From: Rhodanobacter spathiphylli B39
GTDB lineage: Bacteria > Pseudomonadota > Gammaproteobacteria > Xanthomonadales > Rhodanobacteraceae
Length of the DNA: 64,000 bases
Reading direction: 5' to 3'
Assembly: GCF_000264295.1 (NCBI RefSeq)
Contig: NZ_AJXT01000042.1
Location: 1 to 64,000, forward strand
The stretch's first letter is position 1. Every line of letters begins with the position of its first letter. The position numbers and the translations under genes are program-made. Shown here one piece after another: positions 47,712-59,583 of this stretch. The notes under the pieces were generated by a model, which saw nothing but the letters and a program-made list of their open reading frames with translations, ran no database searches and had not been told where the DNA came from.

Positions 47712-49022
47712 TCAGTCCGCATCGCGCAGGTCGAAACCGCAACCGTTGGACAGCGTCACGAAGCCCGGGAACGAAGTGGCGACATGGCTGCAATCGTTGA
47801 TCCGCACCGCTGCGTCGGCAACCAGCCCGGCCACCGCGAAGCTCATCGCGATGCGGTGGTCGAGATGGCTGTCCACCGCGCCACCGGCCAGCCGGCCGCC
47901 GTGGATGATCGCGCCATCGGGCGTTTCCTCGATGCGCGCGCCGAGCGCACGCAGGCCTGCGGCCATGGTCGCGATGCGATCGGATTCCTTCACCCGCAGC
48001 TCGGCGGCGCCCCGGATCACGGTACGACCGGAGGCCACCGCCGCCGCGATGAACAGGGCGGGGAACTCGTCGATCATGTCCGGCACGATCGACTCCGGCA
48101 GCTCGACCCCGTGCAGCGCGGCGTGGCGCACCACCAGGTCGCCGACGGGCTCGCCGCCAGCTTCGCGCTCGTGTTCGACGGTGATGTCCGCCCCCATCAG
48201 CCGCAACGCCTGCAGCAGGCCGGTGCGACGCGGGTTGAGCCCCACGCCGGGCAGGCGCAACGCCGACCCGGGCACGATGCTGGCAGCGACCAGGAAGAAC
48301 GCGGCCGAGGAAAAGTCCGCCGGCACGTCGACATCCCGGGCGCGCAGCAGGTGTCCGCCTTCGAGTTTCGCGTGGCCCGGCGCAAACACGATCGGCCAGC
48401 CGAACGCGGCCAGCATGCGTTCGGTGTAGTCGCGGGTCGGGTGCGGCTCGATGATCTCGGTTTCGCCCGTGGCGTACAGCCCGGCCAGCAGCAGGGCCGA
48501 CTTCACCTGGGCGCTGGCCACCGGCAGCTCGTAGCGGATGCCGCGCAGCGGCTGCCCACCATGCACGTCCAGCGGCGGCAGGCCATCGCGGGAATCGATC
48601 CGCGCACCCATCCGGGCCAGTGGATCGGTCACCCGGCGCATCGGTCGCTTCGACAGGGACGCGTCGCCGATCAGCCTGCTGTCGAACGCCTGCCCCGCCA
48701 GCAGGCCGGCGAGCAGGCGCATGCCGGTGCCGGCGTTGCCGCAATCCAGCGGCAGCGTGGTGCCGCGCAGACCGTGCAGGCCCACGCCGTGCACCACGCG
48801 CTCGCCGGCCGACGGCGTCTCGATGCGCACGCCCAGTTGCGCCAGCACGGCGGCGGTGGCCCGGGTGTCCTCGCCTTCAAGGAAGCCACGGATATGCGAG
48901 GTGCCCTCGGCGATGACCGCCAGCATCAGCGCACGATGGGACACCGACTTGTCGCCGGGCACGGTGACGCTGCCTTGCAACGCGCCGCCCGGTCGGCTGC
49001 TCCAGTCGAGCCGGCCGCTCAA
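47712..49022 (-). CDS. aroA: 3-phosphoshikimate 1-carboxyvinyltransferase (EPSP synthase)
   Basis: 436 residues from TTG 49022, which overlaps the pheA stop as TTGA; the ATG frame further upstream lies wholly inside pheA and is unlikely. EPSP synthase motifs: VPGDKSVSHRALMLAV, DCGNAGTGMRLLAG, SLSKRPMRR, and C-terminal KESDRIATMA and DHRIAMSFAV. It joins PEP to shikimate-3-phosphate in the chorismate pathway. Forms an operon with serC and pheA upstream and kdsB downstream. Confidence 0.96.
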   Translation of the reverse strand: MSGRLDWSSRPGGALQGSVTVPGDKSVSHRALMLAVIAEGTSHIRGFLEGEDTRATAAVLAQLGVRIETPSAGERVVHGVGLHGLRGTTLPLDCGNAGTGMRLLAGLLAGQAFDSRLIGDASLSKRPMRRVTDPLARMGARIDSRDGLPPLDVHGGQPLRGIRYELPVASAQVKSALLLAGLYATGETEIIEPHPTRDYTERMLAAFGWPIVFAPGHAKLEGGHLLRARDVDVPADFSSAAFFLVAASIVPGSALRLPGVGLNPRRTGLLQALRLMGADITVEHEREAGGEPVGDLVVRHAALHGVELPESIVPDMIDEFPALFIAAAVASGRTVIRGAAELRVKESDRIATMAAGLRALGARIEETPDGAIIHGGRLAGGAVDSHLDHRIAMSFAVAGLVADAAVRINDCSHVATSFPGFVTLSNGCGFDLRDAD

Positions 49023-50107
49023 GGCAGCGCCACCGGATACGAGCCCAGCACGCGCACGGTGGCCGCCGAGGCGCCGATGTCCTGCACCGCGGCCTGCAGC
49101 GAGCCTTCGTCGATATGCCCTGAAACGTCGATGAAGAATGCGTACTGCCACTTGCCGGTATGCGCCGGCCGCGACTCGATCCGGTTCAGGCTGACGCCGT
49201 GTTTCGCGAACGGGCTGAGCACGTCGTACAGCGCGCCGGGCTTGTCGTTGACCGTGATCAGCAGCGAGGTGCGGTCATTGCCCGAGGGCGGGAACAGCGA
49301 GCGGCCGATCACCAGGAAGCGCGTGGTGTTGTCGGCGCGATCCTCGATGCCCTTCGCCACGGTCTTGAGCCCGTAGACCTTGCCCGCGGTCTCGCCCGCG
49401 ATCGCCGCCGCATCGTCGGCATGGCGAGCCAGCCGCGCCGCCTCGGCATTGCTGCCCACCGCGATGCACTCCACCTCGGGCAGGTTGAGGCGCAGCCAGG
49501 TCTTGCACTGCTGCAGCGACTGGGCATGGGCGTAGACGCGCCGGACGTCCTCCGGCTTACCGGTAAGCGAATGCAGGCACTGGTGCACGCGCAGCTCGAC
49601 CTCGCCGCAGATCGTGGCCTCGGAGGTGAGGAACATGTCCAGCGTCACCTGGATCATGCCCTGCCCCGAATTCTCCACCGGCACCACGCCGAAATCGGCA
49701 TGCCCGGCGGCCACCTCCTGGAACACTTCCTCGATGCTGCCCAGCGGCAGGCCGTAGGCCGCGTGACCGAAATGCTTGCGCACCGCCTGCTCGCTGAAGG
49801 TGCCTTCCGGCCCCAGGAAGCCGATCTTCAGCGGGTCTTCCTGGGCCAGGCAGGACGACATGATCTCGCGGAACAGGCGCACCATCTCGGTATCGGAGAG
49901 CGGTCCGTCGTTGCGGTCCACCACCATGCGCAGGACATGCGCCTCGCGCTCGGGTCGGTAATAGTCGATCGCGGAAAGACCTTCGCCCTTCACCTTGGCC
50001 ACCGTGCGCGCATGGTTGGCGCGTTCGGAGATCAGCTGCTGGATCTGCCGGTCGATGCTGTCGATGCGCTCGCGCATCTCGCCCAGCGGGGTTTTTGAAT
50101 CGGTCAT
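49019..50107 (-). CDS. pheA: Bifunctional chorismate mutase/prephenate dehydratase
   Basis: 362 residues. Chorismate mutase AroQ domain first (MRERIDSIDRQIQQLISERA, DYYRPEREAHVLR), then prephenate dehydratase (GFLGPEGTFSEQA, VPVENSGQGMI, DNTTRFLVIG), then a regulatory ACT domain with ESRP in LNRIESRPAH (phenylalanine feedback site). It makes phenylpyruvate. Coupled to aroA by overlap and 93 bases after serC. Confidence 0.97.
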   Translation of the reverse strand: MTDSKTPLGEMRERIDSIDRQIQQLISERANHARTVAKVKGEGLSAIDYYRPEREAHVLRMVVDRNDGPLSDTEMVRLFREIMSSCLAQEDPLKIGFLGPEGTFSEQAVRKHFGHAAYGLPLGSIEEVFQEVAAGHADFGVVPVENSGQGMIQVTLDMFLTSEATICGEVELRVHQCLHSLTGKPEDVRRVYAHAQSLQQCKTWLRLNLPEVECIAVGSNAEAARLARHADDAAAIAGETAGKVYGLKTVAKGIEDRADNTTRFLVIGRSLFPPSGNDRTSLLITVNDKPGALYDVLSPFAKHGVSLNRIESRPAHTGKWQYAFFIDVSGHIDEGSLQAAVQDIGASAATVRVLGSYPVALP

Positions 50108-50200
50108 GATGCGATCACTGTCTGGATGAATGGACGTCCGGATGATGGACGTCCAAATGGAGAAGCTGCATCCTGCCTGAAAAACGCCGTCTGCGCCTGC

Positions 50201-51301
50201 TCAACCGTGCCGGCGGGCAAAATCGCCCATGAATTCGACCAGCGCCTCGACGGCTGCCAGCGGCACCGCGTTGTACAGCGAGGCGCGCATGCCGCCCAGC
50301 GCCTTGTGTCCCTTCAGCGCCAGCAGGCCGGCAGCCTCCGACTCCTGCAGGAACGCGGCATCCAGCGCCGTGTCATGCAGGTCGAAGCGGACGTTCATGC
50401 GCGAACGGGCGGCGGGATCGACCGGGTTGCGGTAATAGCCGTCCGAACCGTCGATCGCGCCGTACAGCAAACCGGCCTTGGCCCGATTTAGGTCGGCCAT
50501 CGCGGCGACACCGCCCTGCTCCAGCAGCCACTGGAAGGTCAGTCCGGCCAGGTACCAGCCCCAGGTGTTCGGCGTGTTGAGCATGGAGTCGGCGGCGGCG
50601 TGCTCGGCGTAGCGGAAGATCCGCGCCATCGGCCGACCGGCACGCTGCAGCAGGTCACGGCGGATGATCATCACCACCAGGCCGGACGGCCCGATGTTCT
50701 TCTGCGCGCCGGCATAGATCAGCCCGAAGCGGCTGACGTCGAGCGGTCCGGACAGGATGTTCGAGGACAGGTCGGCCACCAGCGGCACCGCGTCGCCGAC
50801 ATCGGGAACGTCATGGAACTCGACGCCGTGGATCGTCTCGTTCGGCGTGTAATGCACGTAGGCGGCGCGCGGATCGAGCCGCCAGCTGTCGCGCGGCGGC
50901 AGCTTGAGATAGTCGTCCGCGGCGCTGCTGGCCGCCACATTCACCCGCACGTACGCACCGGCTTCGCTGGCGGCCTTGGCGCTCCAGTGTCCGCTGACGA
51001 TGTAGTCGGCGCTGTCGTCCGGGCCGGCCAGGTTCATCGGAATCTGCGCGAAGTGCTGGGTCGCGCCGCCCTGCAGGAACAGCACGGCGTAATCGGCCGG
51101 GACCTCCATCAGCGCGCGCAGGTCGGCTTCCGCCTGGGCCGCCATGGCGATGAAGCGCTTGCCGCGGTGCGACTGCTCCATCACCGAGGCGCCGCTGCCG
51201 TTCCAGTCCAGCAGTTCGCGCTGTGCGCGTTCGAGTACCGCCGGCGGCAAGGCCGCCGGACCGGCGCTGAAGTTCCAGACTCTGCTCACGTGCGCCTGCA
51301 T
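50201..51301 (-). CDS. serC: Phosphoserine aminotransferase
   Basis: 366 residues. SerC converts phosphohydroxypyruvate to phosphoserine and serves pyridoxal synthesis. The PLP Lys is in [13 protein letters not shown]; other blocks: [54 protein letters not shown]. Start ATG 51301 or GTG 51289; the latter gives the family start [11 protein letters not shown]. First gene of serC-pheA-aroA-kdsB. Confidence 0.96.
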   Translation of the reverse strand: MQAHVSRVWNFSAGPAALPPAVLERAQRELLDWNGSGASVMEQSHRGKRFIAMAAQAEADLRALMEVPADYAVLFLQGGATQHFAQIPMNLAGPDDSADYIVSGHWSAKAASEAGAYVRVNVAASSAADDYLKLPPRDSWRLDPRAAYVHYTPNETIHGVEFHDVPDVGDAVPLVADLSSNILSGPLDVSRFGLIYAGAQKNIGPSGLVVMIIRRDLLQRAGRPMARIFRYAEHAAADSMLNTPNTWGWYLAGLTFQWLLEQGGVAAMADLNRAKAGLLYGAIDGSDGYYRNPVDPAARSRMNVRFDLHDTALDAAFLQESEAAGLLALKGHKALGGMRASLYNAVPLAAVEALVEFMGDFARRHG

Positions 51302-51373
51302 CCTGTCGGAGGGGTGTTCCGCATTATGCCGCGGCGCAGCATGGAGCGGTCAACTGCCACCACGCAGGCAGGT

Positions 51374-52141
51374 TCAGAACCGGATCAGCAGGACCAGGGC
51401 GATGCCGAGAGCCAGCACGGCGGCAGTGACGATCAGCCACCAGACCTCGCTGGTCGGACCCGCCGACTCCTCCGGCAGCGGCTGCGGCCATGGCCCGGCC
51501 ATCACGATCTCCGGTTCCGGCTGCATGCCCGGCCCGTCGATCACGAAGCGGTGCATCGCCACGCCGATCTGATCGCCGGGCAGCAGGGCCAGTTTCTGCA
51601 CGGCCGTGCCATTGACCCGCAGTGGATGGCGCTCGCAGGCACGCAGGGTTTCCAGCCACAACTGGCCGCGTTCCCAGAAAATCCGCAGCACCACCACGTC
51701 ACCTTGCGGCAACTCCAGCGGGCAATGGCCTGGCGAGCCGAGCTCCAGCCCGTCTTCCAGCGACAACACCCGGCCCGACAGCGGCCCCGCGACGGCGCGC
51801 AGAGCCACCGTGCAGCGACCTTGCCCGGAAACCTGTGGCGAGGGTCGCCCGGTCGGGTCCTCGTCGGAACGCAGCAGCATGCGGCAATCGCCGACGCTGA
51901 TCACGTCGCCGGCGCGCAACAGGGCCTGCTCGCGCACCGGACGCGCGTTGACATGGATGCGATCCGCCGACGGCAGTACCTGCAGCACCCAGCCGCGGCG
52001 ATCCTGATGAATCCGCAGATGTTCGGGCGCTGCCTGGCCGGAGGCCAGCACGAGGTCGTTGTGGGCAGCGCTGCCGATCCGCAACAGCGCCTGCGTCCAG
52101 TGAAAGTCTTCACGGGCCGCATTGGGAAATTCGATACGCAT
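51374..52141 (-). CDS. FHA-domain membrane protein
   Basis: About 255 residues (267 if ATG 52177 is used). An FHA domain with LRIGSAAHNDLVLASGQAAP and VHVNARPV-like strand lies in the first 100 residues; a second, degenerate FHA-like part (LELGSPGHCPLELPQG, NGTAVQKLALLPGDQI) follows. One membrane segment ends the chain (WWLIVTAAVLALGIALVLLIRF-type). FHA domains bind phosphothreonine, often from Ser/Thr kinases; no kinase is visible nearby. Cytoplasmic with a C-terminal anchor. Confidence 0.75.
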   Translation of the reverse strand: MRIEFPNAAREDFHWTQALLRIGSAAHNDLVLASGQAAPEHLRIHQDRRGWVLQVLPSADRIHVNARPVREQALLRAGDVISVGDCRMLLRSDEDPTGRPSPQVSGQGRCTVALRAVAGPLSGRVLSLEDGLELGSPGHCPLELPQGDVVVLRIFWERGQLWLETLRACERHPLRVNGTAVQKLALLPGDQIGVAMHRFVIDGPGMQPEPEIVMAGPWPQPLPEESAGPTSEVWWLIVTAAVLALGIALVLLIRF

Positions 52142-52231
52142 GGATGAACCGGTCAAAGGACCGCGAAACTCTATCATGTGACCCCGTGCCTTAAGATGCG
52201 CCTGCCGACGCCACCCCATCCCGGAATCCCC

Positions 52232-52507
52232 ATGCCCAAGATCGACATCCGCCGTCCCCACCAGCTCTCGATCGCCGAAGCCCGTTCCGTGGTCGAACAG
52301 GTGGCCGCGCGCATGCACGAGAAGTTCGGCATGGAAGGGCGCTGGCAGGACGACACCCTGCTGTTCTCGCGCTCCGGCGTCAGCGGCTCCATCGCGGTAG
52401 CCAGCGATGCGATCCAGGTCAAGGCGGAGCTGGGCCTGATGCTGGCTCCGCTCAAGGGCATGGTCGAGCAGGAAATCCGGCGCAAGCTGGACGAGCATTT
52501 CGGCTGA
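52232..52507 (+). CDS. Polyhydroxyalkanoic-acid-system type small protein
   Basis: 91 residues. The pattern MPKIDIRRPHQLSIAEARSV, MHEKFGM..GRWQDDTLLFSRSGVSGSI, and GLMLAPLKGMVEQEIRRKLDE matches a family annotated as PHA granule/system proteins (PF09650 by memory). Many members lie in genomes without PHA synthesis, so role is unsure. It is divergent from the FHA gene with a very short spacer and upstream of infA. Confidence 0.8.
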   Translation: MPKIDIRRPHQLSIAEARSVVEQVAARMHEKFGMEGRWQDDTLLFSRSGVSGSIAVASDAIQVKAELGLMLAPLKGMVEQEIRRKLDEHFG

Positions 52508-52615
52508 GCCGCCCCGGCGCCGCTTCCTGCTTGATGATTCTTTAACCAGGCGCCCTTTCGTGGCATAATCGTCGGCTTACGCGGCCATGACGGCTGCGCG
52601 TGAACCCCGGAACAC

Positions 52616-52834
52616 ATGGCCAAAGACGACGTCATCGAAATGGAAGGCACGGTCCAGGAGACCCTGCCCAACACCATGTTTCGCGTACAACTCGAGAATG
52701 GGCACGTCATCATCGCCCACATCTCCGGTCGCATGCGCAAGCACTACATCCGCATTCTCACGGGCGACAAGGTCAAGATCGAGATGACCCCGTACGACCT
52801 GAGCAAGGGACGCATCACCTACCGCATGAAGTAA
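52616..52834 (+). CDS. infA: Translation initiation factor IF-1
   Basis: 72 residues, exact usual length, one OB fold. [38 protein letters not shown] and KGRITYRMK are diagnostic. Binds the A site of the 30S subunit during initiation. A terminator lies about 55 bases after its stop. Convergent with clpA. Confidence 0.98.
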   Translation: MAKDDVIEMEGTVQETLPNTMFRVQLENGHVIIAHISGRMRKHYIRILTGDKVKIEMTPYDLSKGRITYRMK

Positions 52835-52889
52835 GGCGATGGTGCCGCCGCCTCGCTGCAGCGGACACGTGATGAGGTGCCATGCATGA

Positions 52890-52916
52890 CAAAGGCGGCG
52901 CAATGCGCCGCCTTTG
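52890..52916. terminator. Bidirectional-looking terminator between infA and clpA
   Basis: Long inverted repeat CAAAGGCGGCGCA/TGCGCCGCCTTTG with almost no spacer, then CTTTG; on the minus strand it is followed by GTCATG. It probably ends infA and helps to end clpA. Confidence 0.75.
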
Positions 52917-52947
52917 CTTTGCCTTGCATCCGGGCTTGCAGCCCGGT

Positions 52948-55218
<2,271 letters not shown>

Positions 55219-55284
55219 TCGGATCGTCTCCGCTTTGCAGTGGGAGCGGCCTTCAACGCCGCAATGAGCACGAAATGGGGTCGC

Positions 55285-55611
55285 TCAGAGCTTTTCCATA
55301 GTGCACAACAACGGGTGCTGATGGGAGCGTGAATATTCGTTGACGTGGGTAACCTTGGTTTCCGCCACCTCGCGGGTGAAGACGCCGCAGACGCCACGCC
55401 CGCGGGTATGCACGTGCAGCATCACCTGCACCGCCTGTTCCTGGTCGAGGTTGAAAAAGCTGCGCAGCACCTCGACCACGAAATCCATCGGAGTGAAGTC
55501 GTCGTTCAGCAGCAGCACCTGGAACAGCGGAGGCCGCGCCACCTCGGGTTTCGCGGTTTCCAGCGCCAGGCCGCGGCCGCTGTCGTGCTCATGTTCGGGT
55601 TCGTGGGCCAT
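55285..55611 (-). CDS. clpS: ATP-dependent Clp protease adaptor ClpS
   Basis: 108 residues. Core motif [20 protein letters not shown] and [21 protein letters not shown] are typical; the pocket residues (Asn-Asp-Asp, His) for N-degron binding are present. ClpS delivers N-end-rule substrates to ClpA, its downstream neighbour. Divergent from nudJ. Confidence 0.97.
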   Translation of the reverse strand: MAHEPEHEHDSGRGLALETAKPEVARPPLFQVLLLNDDFTPMDFVVEVLRSFFNLDQEQAVQVMLHVHTRGRGVCGVFTREVAETKVTHVNEYSRSHQHPLLCTMEKL

Positions 55612-55733
55612 GTTGGTCAGGGTCGTTTCTCTGGTTCGAAGTATACGCCGCGGCGGATGCGTCCCTGCCGCAACGGTGCGTCAGCAGAGGTGATGGCACA
55701 ATGGGCACTTTTCCACCCCGGTATTGCCTGTCC

Positions 55734-56219
55734 ATGGCCGATTCCTCCCCCAGCTCCGACATCTGGCGTCCGCACGTCACCGTGGCCTGTGTGGTGGCCA
55801 GGGGCGAACGCTATCTGATGGTGGAGGAAGAAGTGGCCGGGCGACTGGTCTACAACCAGCCGGCCGGCCACCTGGACGACCACGAAAGCCTCGCCGCGGC
55901 GGCCCTGCGCGAAACCCTGGAGGAAACCGGCTGGACGGTGGAACTGCAGCACCTGATCGGCGTGCATCAGTGGCGCAGCACCGAGCATGGCGACGCGGTG
56001 ATCCGCTTCAGCTTCGCCGCGCGCGCGGTCAGCCATGATCCCGACCGCCCGCTGGACACCGACATCCGCCGCGCGCTGTGGCTGACCCGCGACGAGATCG
56101 CCGCGCTGGGCGAGCGCCTGCGCAGCCCGATGATCCTGCACAGCATCGACCTGTGGCTGGGCGGCCAGCGGTTGCCGCTGGAAGCCCTGAGCCACCTGCC
56201 CGAGGGCGAGCCGTCGTGA
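55734..56219 (+). CDS. nudJ: Nudix hydrolase, NudJ type
   Basis: 161 residues. The Nudix box G-x5-E-x7-R-E-x2-E-E-x-G is complete as [20 protein letters not shown] then [23 protein letters not shown] at the start fits NudJ, a pyrophosphatase/thiamine-diphosphate phosphatase. It starts at ATG 55734 and overlaps mnmA by four bases (GTGA), the same two genes that neighbour each other in E. coli. Confidence 0.92.
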   Translation: MADSSPSSDIWRPHVTVACVVARGERYLMVEEEVAGRLVYNQPAGHLDDHESLAAAALRETLEETGWTVELQHLIGVHQWRSTEHGDAVIRFSFAARAVSHDPDRPLDTDIRRALWLTRDEIAALGERLRSPMILHSIDLWLGGQRLPLEALSHLPEGEPS

Positions 56220-57358
56220 AGGTGATGCTGGGCATTTCCGGCGGCGTCGACTCGTCGGTGGCCGCCTTGCTGCTGCAGCAGGCCGGCTACGAGGTCGAGG
56301 GCCTGTTCATGCAGAACTGGGAAGAGGACGAGCGCTCCGGCCCCTGCACCACCGACGCCGACCGCAAGGACGCCGTGGCGGTGTGCGGGCGGCTGGGCAT
56401 TCCGTTCCACGCGCGCAACTTCGCCGGCGAATACTGGGATGGCGTGTTCGAGCATTTCCTGGCCGAGTATCGCGCCGGGCGCACGCCGAACCCCGACGTG
56501 CTGTGCAATCGCGAGATCAAGTTCAAGACCTTTCTCGACGAAGCGCATGCGCTGGGCGCCGGGAAGATCGCCACCGGACACTACGCCCGGGTCGACTGCG
56601 TGGACGGTCGTTACCGCCTGCTGCGTGCGGTGGACGCGGCCAAGGACCAGAGCTATTTCCTGCATGCGCTGGGCCAGCAGCAACTGGCTGCCACGCTGTT
56701 CCCGCTGGGCGACCTGGAAAAGCCCCGCGTGCGTGAGCTGGCCCGCGAGGCCGGCCTGCCCACCCACGCCAAGAAGGACTCCACCGGCATCTGCTTCATC
56801 GGCGAGCGCGACTTCCGCGGGTTCCTGTCGCAATACATACCGGCCCGCCCCGGCGAGATACGCAGCCCGGACGGCGAGTTGATCGGCGAACACGACGGGG
56901 TGATGTATTACACCCTGGGTCAGCGCAACGGGCTGGGCATCGGCGGACGCCATGGCGCCGGCAGCGAGCCCTGGTACGTGGTCGGCAAGGACGTGGCGGC
57001 GAACGTGCTGTATGTCGCCCAGGGCGGCGAGAACCGCTGGCTGCATTCGCGGCGTTTGCGCTCGGAAGCCGCGACCTGGGTCGATGGGCATGCGCCTGCG
57101 CACGAGTTTCGTTGCACCGCACGCACCCGTTATCGACAGACCGACCAGGCCTGCACGGTCAGCGTGACCACGGGCGGCCTGGACATCAGCTTCGACGAAG
57201 CCCAGCGCGCCGTCACCCCCGGACAATCGGTCGTCCTCTACGATGGCGAGGTCTGCCTCGGCGGCGCGGTGATCGCCGCCACCGACGCAGCCTACGGCGG
57301 CCTGCTGCCGGCGTTCGCCTCCCCTCCCCCCGCAAGAGTGGCTCCAACCCGTGCTTGA
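56216..57358 (+). CDS. mnmA: tRNA-uridine 2-sulfurtransferase
   Basis: 380 residues from GTG 56216. MnmA thiolates U34 of Lys, Glu and Gln tRNAs. The PP-loop [13 protein letters not shown] opens the protein; the two catalytic Cys are in [14 protein letters not shown] and [11 protein letters not shown], with the tRNA-binding and beta-barrel domains after. The tail past GGLLPAF is an extra Pro/Ser/Ala-rich stretch. Coupled to nudJ; its stop precedes hflD by 10 bases. Confidence 0.96.
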   Translation: MKVMLGISGGVDSSVAALLLQQAGYEVEGLFMQNWEEDERSGPCTTDADRKDAVAVCGRLGIPFHARNFAGEYWDGVFEHFLAEYRAGRTPNPDVLCNREIKFKTFLDEAHALGAGKIATGHYARVDCVDGRYRLLRAVDAAKDQSYFLHALGQQQLAATLFPLGDLEKPRVRELAREAGLPTHAKKDSTGICFIGERDFRGFLSQYIPARPGEIRSPDGELIGEHDGVMYYTLGQRNGLGIGGRHGAGSEPWYVVGKDVAANVLYVAQGGENRWLHSRRLRSEAATWVDGHAPAHEFRCTARTRYRQTDQACTVSVTTGGLDISFDEAQRAVTPGQSVVLYDGEVCLGGAVIAATDAAYGGLLPAFASPPPARVAPTRA

Positions 57359-57368
57359 AACTTTTTCC

Positions 57369-57992
57369 ATGACCGAAGAGCGCGTGCTTGCCCTGGCCGG
57401 CTTGTTCCAGGCCTGCGCGCTGGCCCAGCAACTGGCCAATGACGGGCGTTGCGACGAGGGCGCGATGGAAGCCAGCGTGGCCAGCGTGTTCCGCATCGAT
57501 GCGCCTTCCGTGGTCGCCGTTTACGGCGACGCCGCGAACGTGCGGCTCGGCCTGCGCACGCTGATCGCCCAGCTCGACGAAACCGGCCGCGACATGGCGG
57601 TCACCCGCATGACCGTCACCGTGATGCGGCTGGAGCGCAGCCTGGCCGCACGTCCGGACCTGCTGGAGAAACTGCAGCAGGGCATCATTGCCGCGCAGCG
57701 GCAGGTCGAGCACTTCGGCCAGGATTCCAGCCAGGTCAACAGCCGGCTGGCCGAGCTGTACGCCTCCACCCTGTCGATCCTCAACCCGAGGGTGATGGTC
57801 AGCGGCAACCCGCAACAGCTGCAGTTGCCCAGCGTGGTGGAAAAGGTTCGCACCAACCTGCTCGCCGCGGTGCGTTCGGCGGTGCTGTGGCGGCAACTGG
57901 GCGGACGCCAGTGGCAACTGCTGCTGTACCGGCGCCAGTGCAGCATGCTGGCGCGCGGCCTGCTGACCGGCTCCACGTTGGATCGCCGCTGA
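57369..57992 (+). CDS. hflD: High-frequency lysogenization protein HflD
   Basis: 207 residues, all-helical. EERVLALAGLFQACALAQQLA, VFRIDAPSVVAVYGD, and RQLGGRQWQLLLYRRQ are family blocks. In E. coli HflD binds phage lambda CII and lies downstream of mnmA; its normal cell role is not settled. Start ATG 57369 (GTG 57351 is the alternative, inside the mnmA tail). Operon nudJ-mnmA-hflD ends in a terminator. Confidence 0.93.
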   Translation: MTEERVLALAGLFQACALAQQLANDGRCDEGAMEASVASVFRIDAPSVVAVYGDAANVRLGLRTLIAQLDETGRDMAVTRMTVTVMRLERSLAARPDLLEKLQQGIIAAQRQVEHFGQDSSQVNSRLAELYASTLSILNPRVMVSGNPQQLQLPSVVEKVRTNLLAAVRSAVLWRQLGGRQWQLLLYRRQCSMLARGLLTGSTLDRR

Positions 57993-58020
57993 CCGCGGGT
58001 CTTCGCTCGACGGAAAAGCA

Positions 58021-58046
58021 AACGGCGGGCAAAGCCCGCCGTTTTC
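58021..58046. terminator. Bidirectional terminator between hflD and the porin gene
   Basis: Ten-bp stem AACGGCGGGC/GCCCGCCGTT with loop AAA, then TTTTCC on the plus strand; the minus strand reads TTTGCTTTTCC after the stem. Confidence 0.88.
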
Positions 58047-58143
58047 CTTCCCTGGGTGGAACTCCCTTGCGATAACCCTTGCGTTGTCCCCGGCGCTCGT
58101 CGCCGTCCGCAGGGCCGCAGCATGCCACGGCCCTGTGACAGTT

Positions 58144-59397
58144 TTAGAAGCGCACCTCGCCGAACACGCCGATCTCGTTGGTCTTCACGTTCTGCACGTG
58201 CAGCGGGGCCGGCGTACCGACCGACTTGTCCGCCTTTTCGTGCTTCCACACGCCGGCGAGCTTGAAGCCCTTGGTCACCTGGAATTCGACGCCGGCGTTG
58301 TAGTAGACGTCCTTGTTGGCGCTGTCCAGGGTCTTGCTGAGCTTGGCATTGTCGTAGCGGGCAAACAGGTTGACGCCATCGGCGATCGCCACGCTGCCCC
58401 ACACCGAGTAGCCGTCGGCCTTGTCCGTCGACGTTGTCAGCACGTTGTTCCAGTTCTTGGCGGTGAAGTACTCGGCGCCCAGACGGAACGCGTCGCTGGC
58501 GTACGCCACCAGCAGATCGCCGCGCTGGGCGGTGTTCTGCGCATCGGTCAACTGGGTTTCCTGACCACGGTGGCCACTGTAGCCACCGACGGCCACGACC
58601 ATGTTCTCGAACGGCACGAAGCCCACACGTCCCTCGACATCCACACCCTTGCTGCGGCCCGGGTTCTTGTAGCCGTTGCCGTTGACCACGGACACCGCGT
58701 AGTTGAGCGACTTGCCGGCACCGATGTCGCCGCCCAGGTGCAGACCCCAGTCCGCCGAGTTGGCGTACTTCAGGCGGTCGGTCGTGGTGGGTTCCACGTA
58801 GCGGAGTCCGTAATAGTTCTCGACGAACGGAATCCACGGCATGTCGGCCGAACCGATGCGGAACACCGCAGCCTGGTCGAACTTGCCCTGCACATACGCC
58901 TTCTTGACGAAAAGGTTGGTTTCGCCGTCGTTGCTGACGTAGTTGAAGTCGGTGGTCAGGTTCATCGACCAGATGTCGTTGAACTTGTGGTCGACGCCGA
59001 GGTAGAAGCGCTTCACGTCGATGCCGAGGCCGGACGCATTGGTCTTGCCGGTATCGCTGTTCTTCTGATCGATGCTGGTGACATCGAAGTACATTCTGCC
59101 GGACAGCGTGGTGTTGTTGACCGCCTTTTCCAGCGCCGCGAACTTCTTGTCGCTGGCGGCCGTCACGCTGGTGGCCTTCTCCACCGCCTGGCCCGTGCTG
59201 ACATTGATCTCGGATTGCGCGTCGGTGCGCTGTTCCAGTTCGTCCACCTTGGCCTGCAACGCGCTCAACTGGGCCTTGAGGAGTTCGATTTCGCTGCTGC
59301 TGGCGGCCGGGGTCGTCCGCTGCGGCGCCGCGGCGGCCGTGAAGCTGCTGACGCCCAGGCCAGCTGCGATCGCTACCGCAATCAATTTGGAACGCAT
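58144..59397 (-). CDS. OprO/OprP-like phosphate/polyphosphate porin
   Basis: 417 residues. Signal peptide (LIAVAIAAGLGVSSFTAAAA), a short coiled-coil (EIELLKAQLSALQAKVDELEQ, residues about 36-57) that would form a trimer stalk, then a 16-strand-type barrel ending in GVFGEVRF with the terminal Phe. The OprO/OprP (porin_O_P) family carries phosphate across the outer membrane. The PHO box upstream (59512-59529) and the nearby pst genes fit this. Some relatives in other bacteria are general anion porins, so specificity is inferred. Confidence 0.88.
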   Translation of the reverse strand: MRSKLIAVAIAAGLGVSSFTAAAAPQRTTPAASSSEIELLKAQLSALQAKVDELEQRTDAQSEINVSTGQAVEKATSVTAASDKKFAALEKAVNNTTLSGRMYFDVTSIDQKNSDTGKTNASGLGIDVKRFYLGVDHKFNDIWSMNLTTDFNYVSNDGETNLFVKKAYVQGKFDQAAVFRIGSADMPWIPFVENYYGLRYVEPTTTDRLKYANSADWGLHLGGDIGAGKSLNYAVSVVNGNGYKNPGRSKGVDVEGRVGFVPFENMVVAVGGYSGHRGQETQLTDAQNTAQRGDLLVAYASDAFRLGAEYFTAKNWNNVLTTSTDKADGYSVWGSVAIADGVNLFARYDNAKLSKTLDSANKDVYYNAGVEFQVTKGFKLAGVWKHEKADKSVGTPAPLHVQNVKTNEIGVFGEVRF

Positions 59398-59511
59398 GTC
59401 ATTACTCCGAAAGTTGATGGGAAAATCTCGATCGCCCCCTCGATCCCGATGGCCGGCCAGCGATTCGTTAACAAGTTTGCCCAGCGATTTTTACTGTTGA
59501 ATGCCGCTTTC

Positions 59512-59529
59512 ATGACAGCACCATGACAG
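59512..59529 (-). promoter_or_regulatory. PHO box of the porin gene
   Basis: On the minus strand the bases are CTGTCAT-GGTG-CTGTCAT, two perfect PhoB half-sites 11 bases apart. An AT-rich -10-like stretch (AGTAAAAAT) follows about 20 bases on, 115 bases before the porin start. rnt, on the other side, could be affected too. Confidence 0.88.
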
Positions 59530-59583
59530 CCAGGCCTTGCTCCGCTGCCTCATGCCGCGCGGCACGACTGATATGCTTCGCCG

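Noticed and set aside
58110-58135. An extra terminator for the porin (CAGGGCCG/CGGCCCTG)
   Set aside because: Long loop and no T run; the stem at 58021-58046 is a better candidate.
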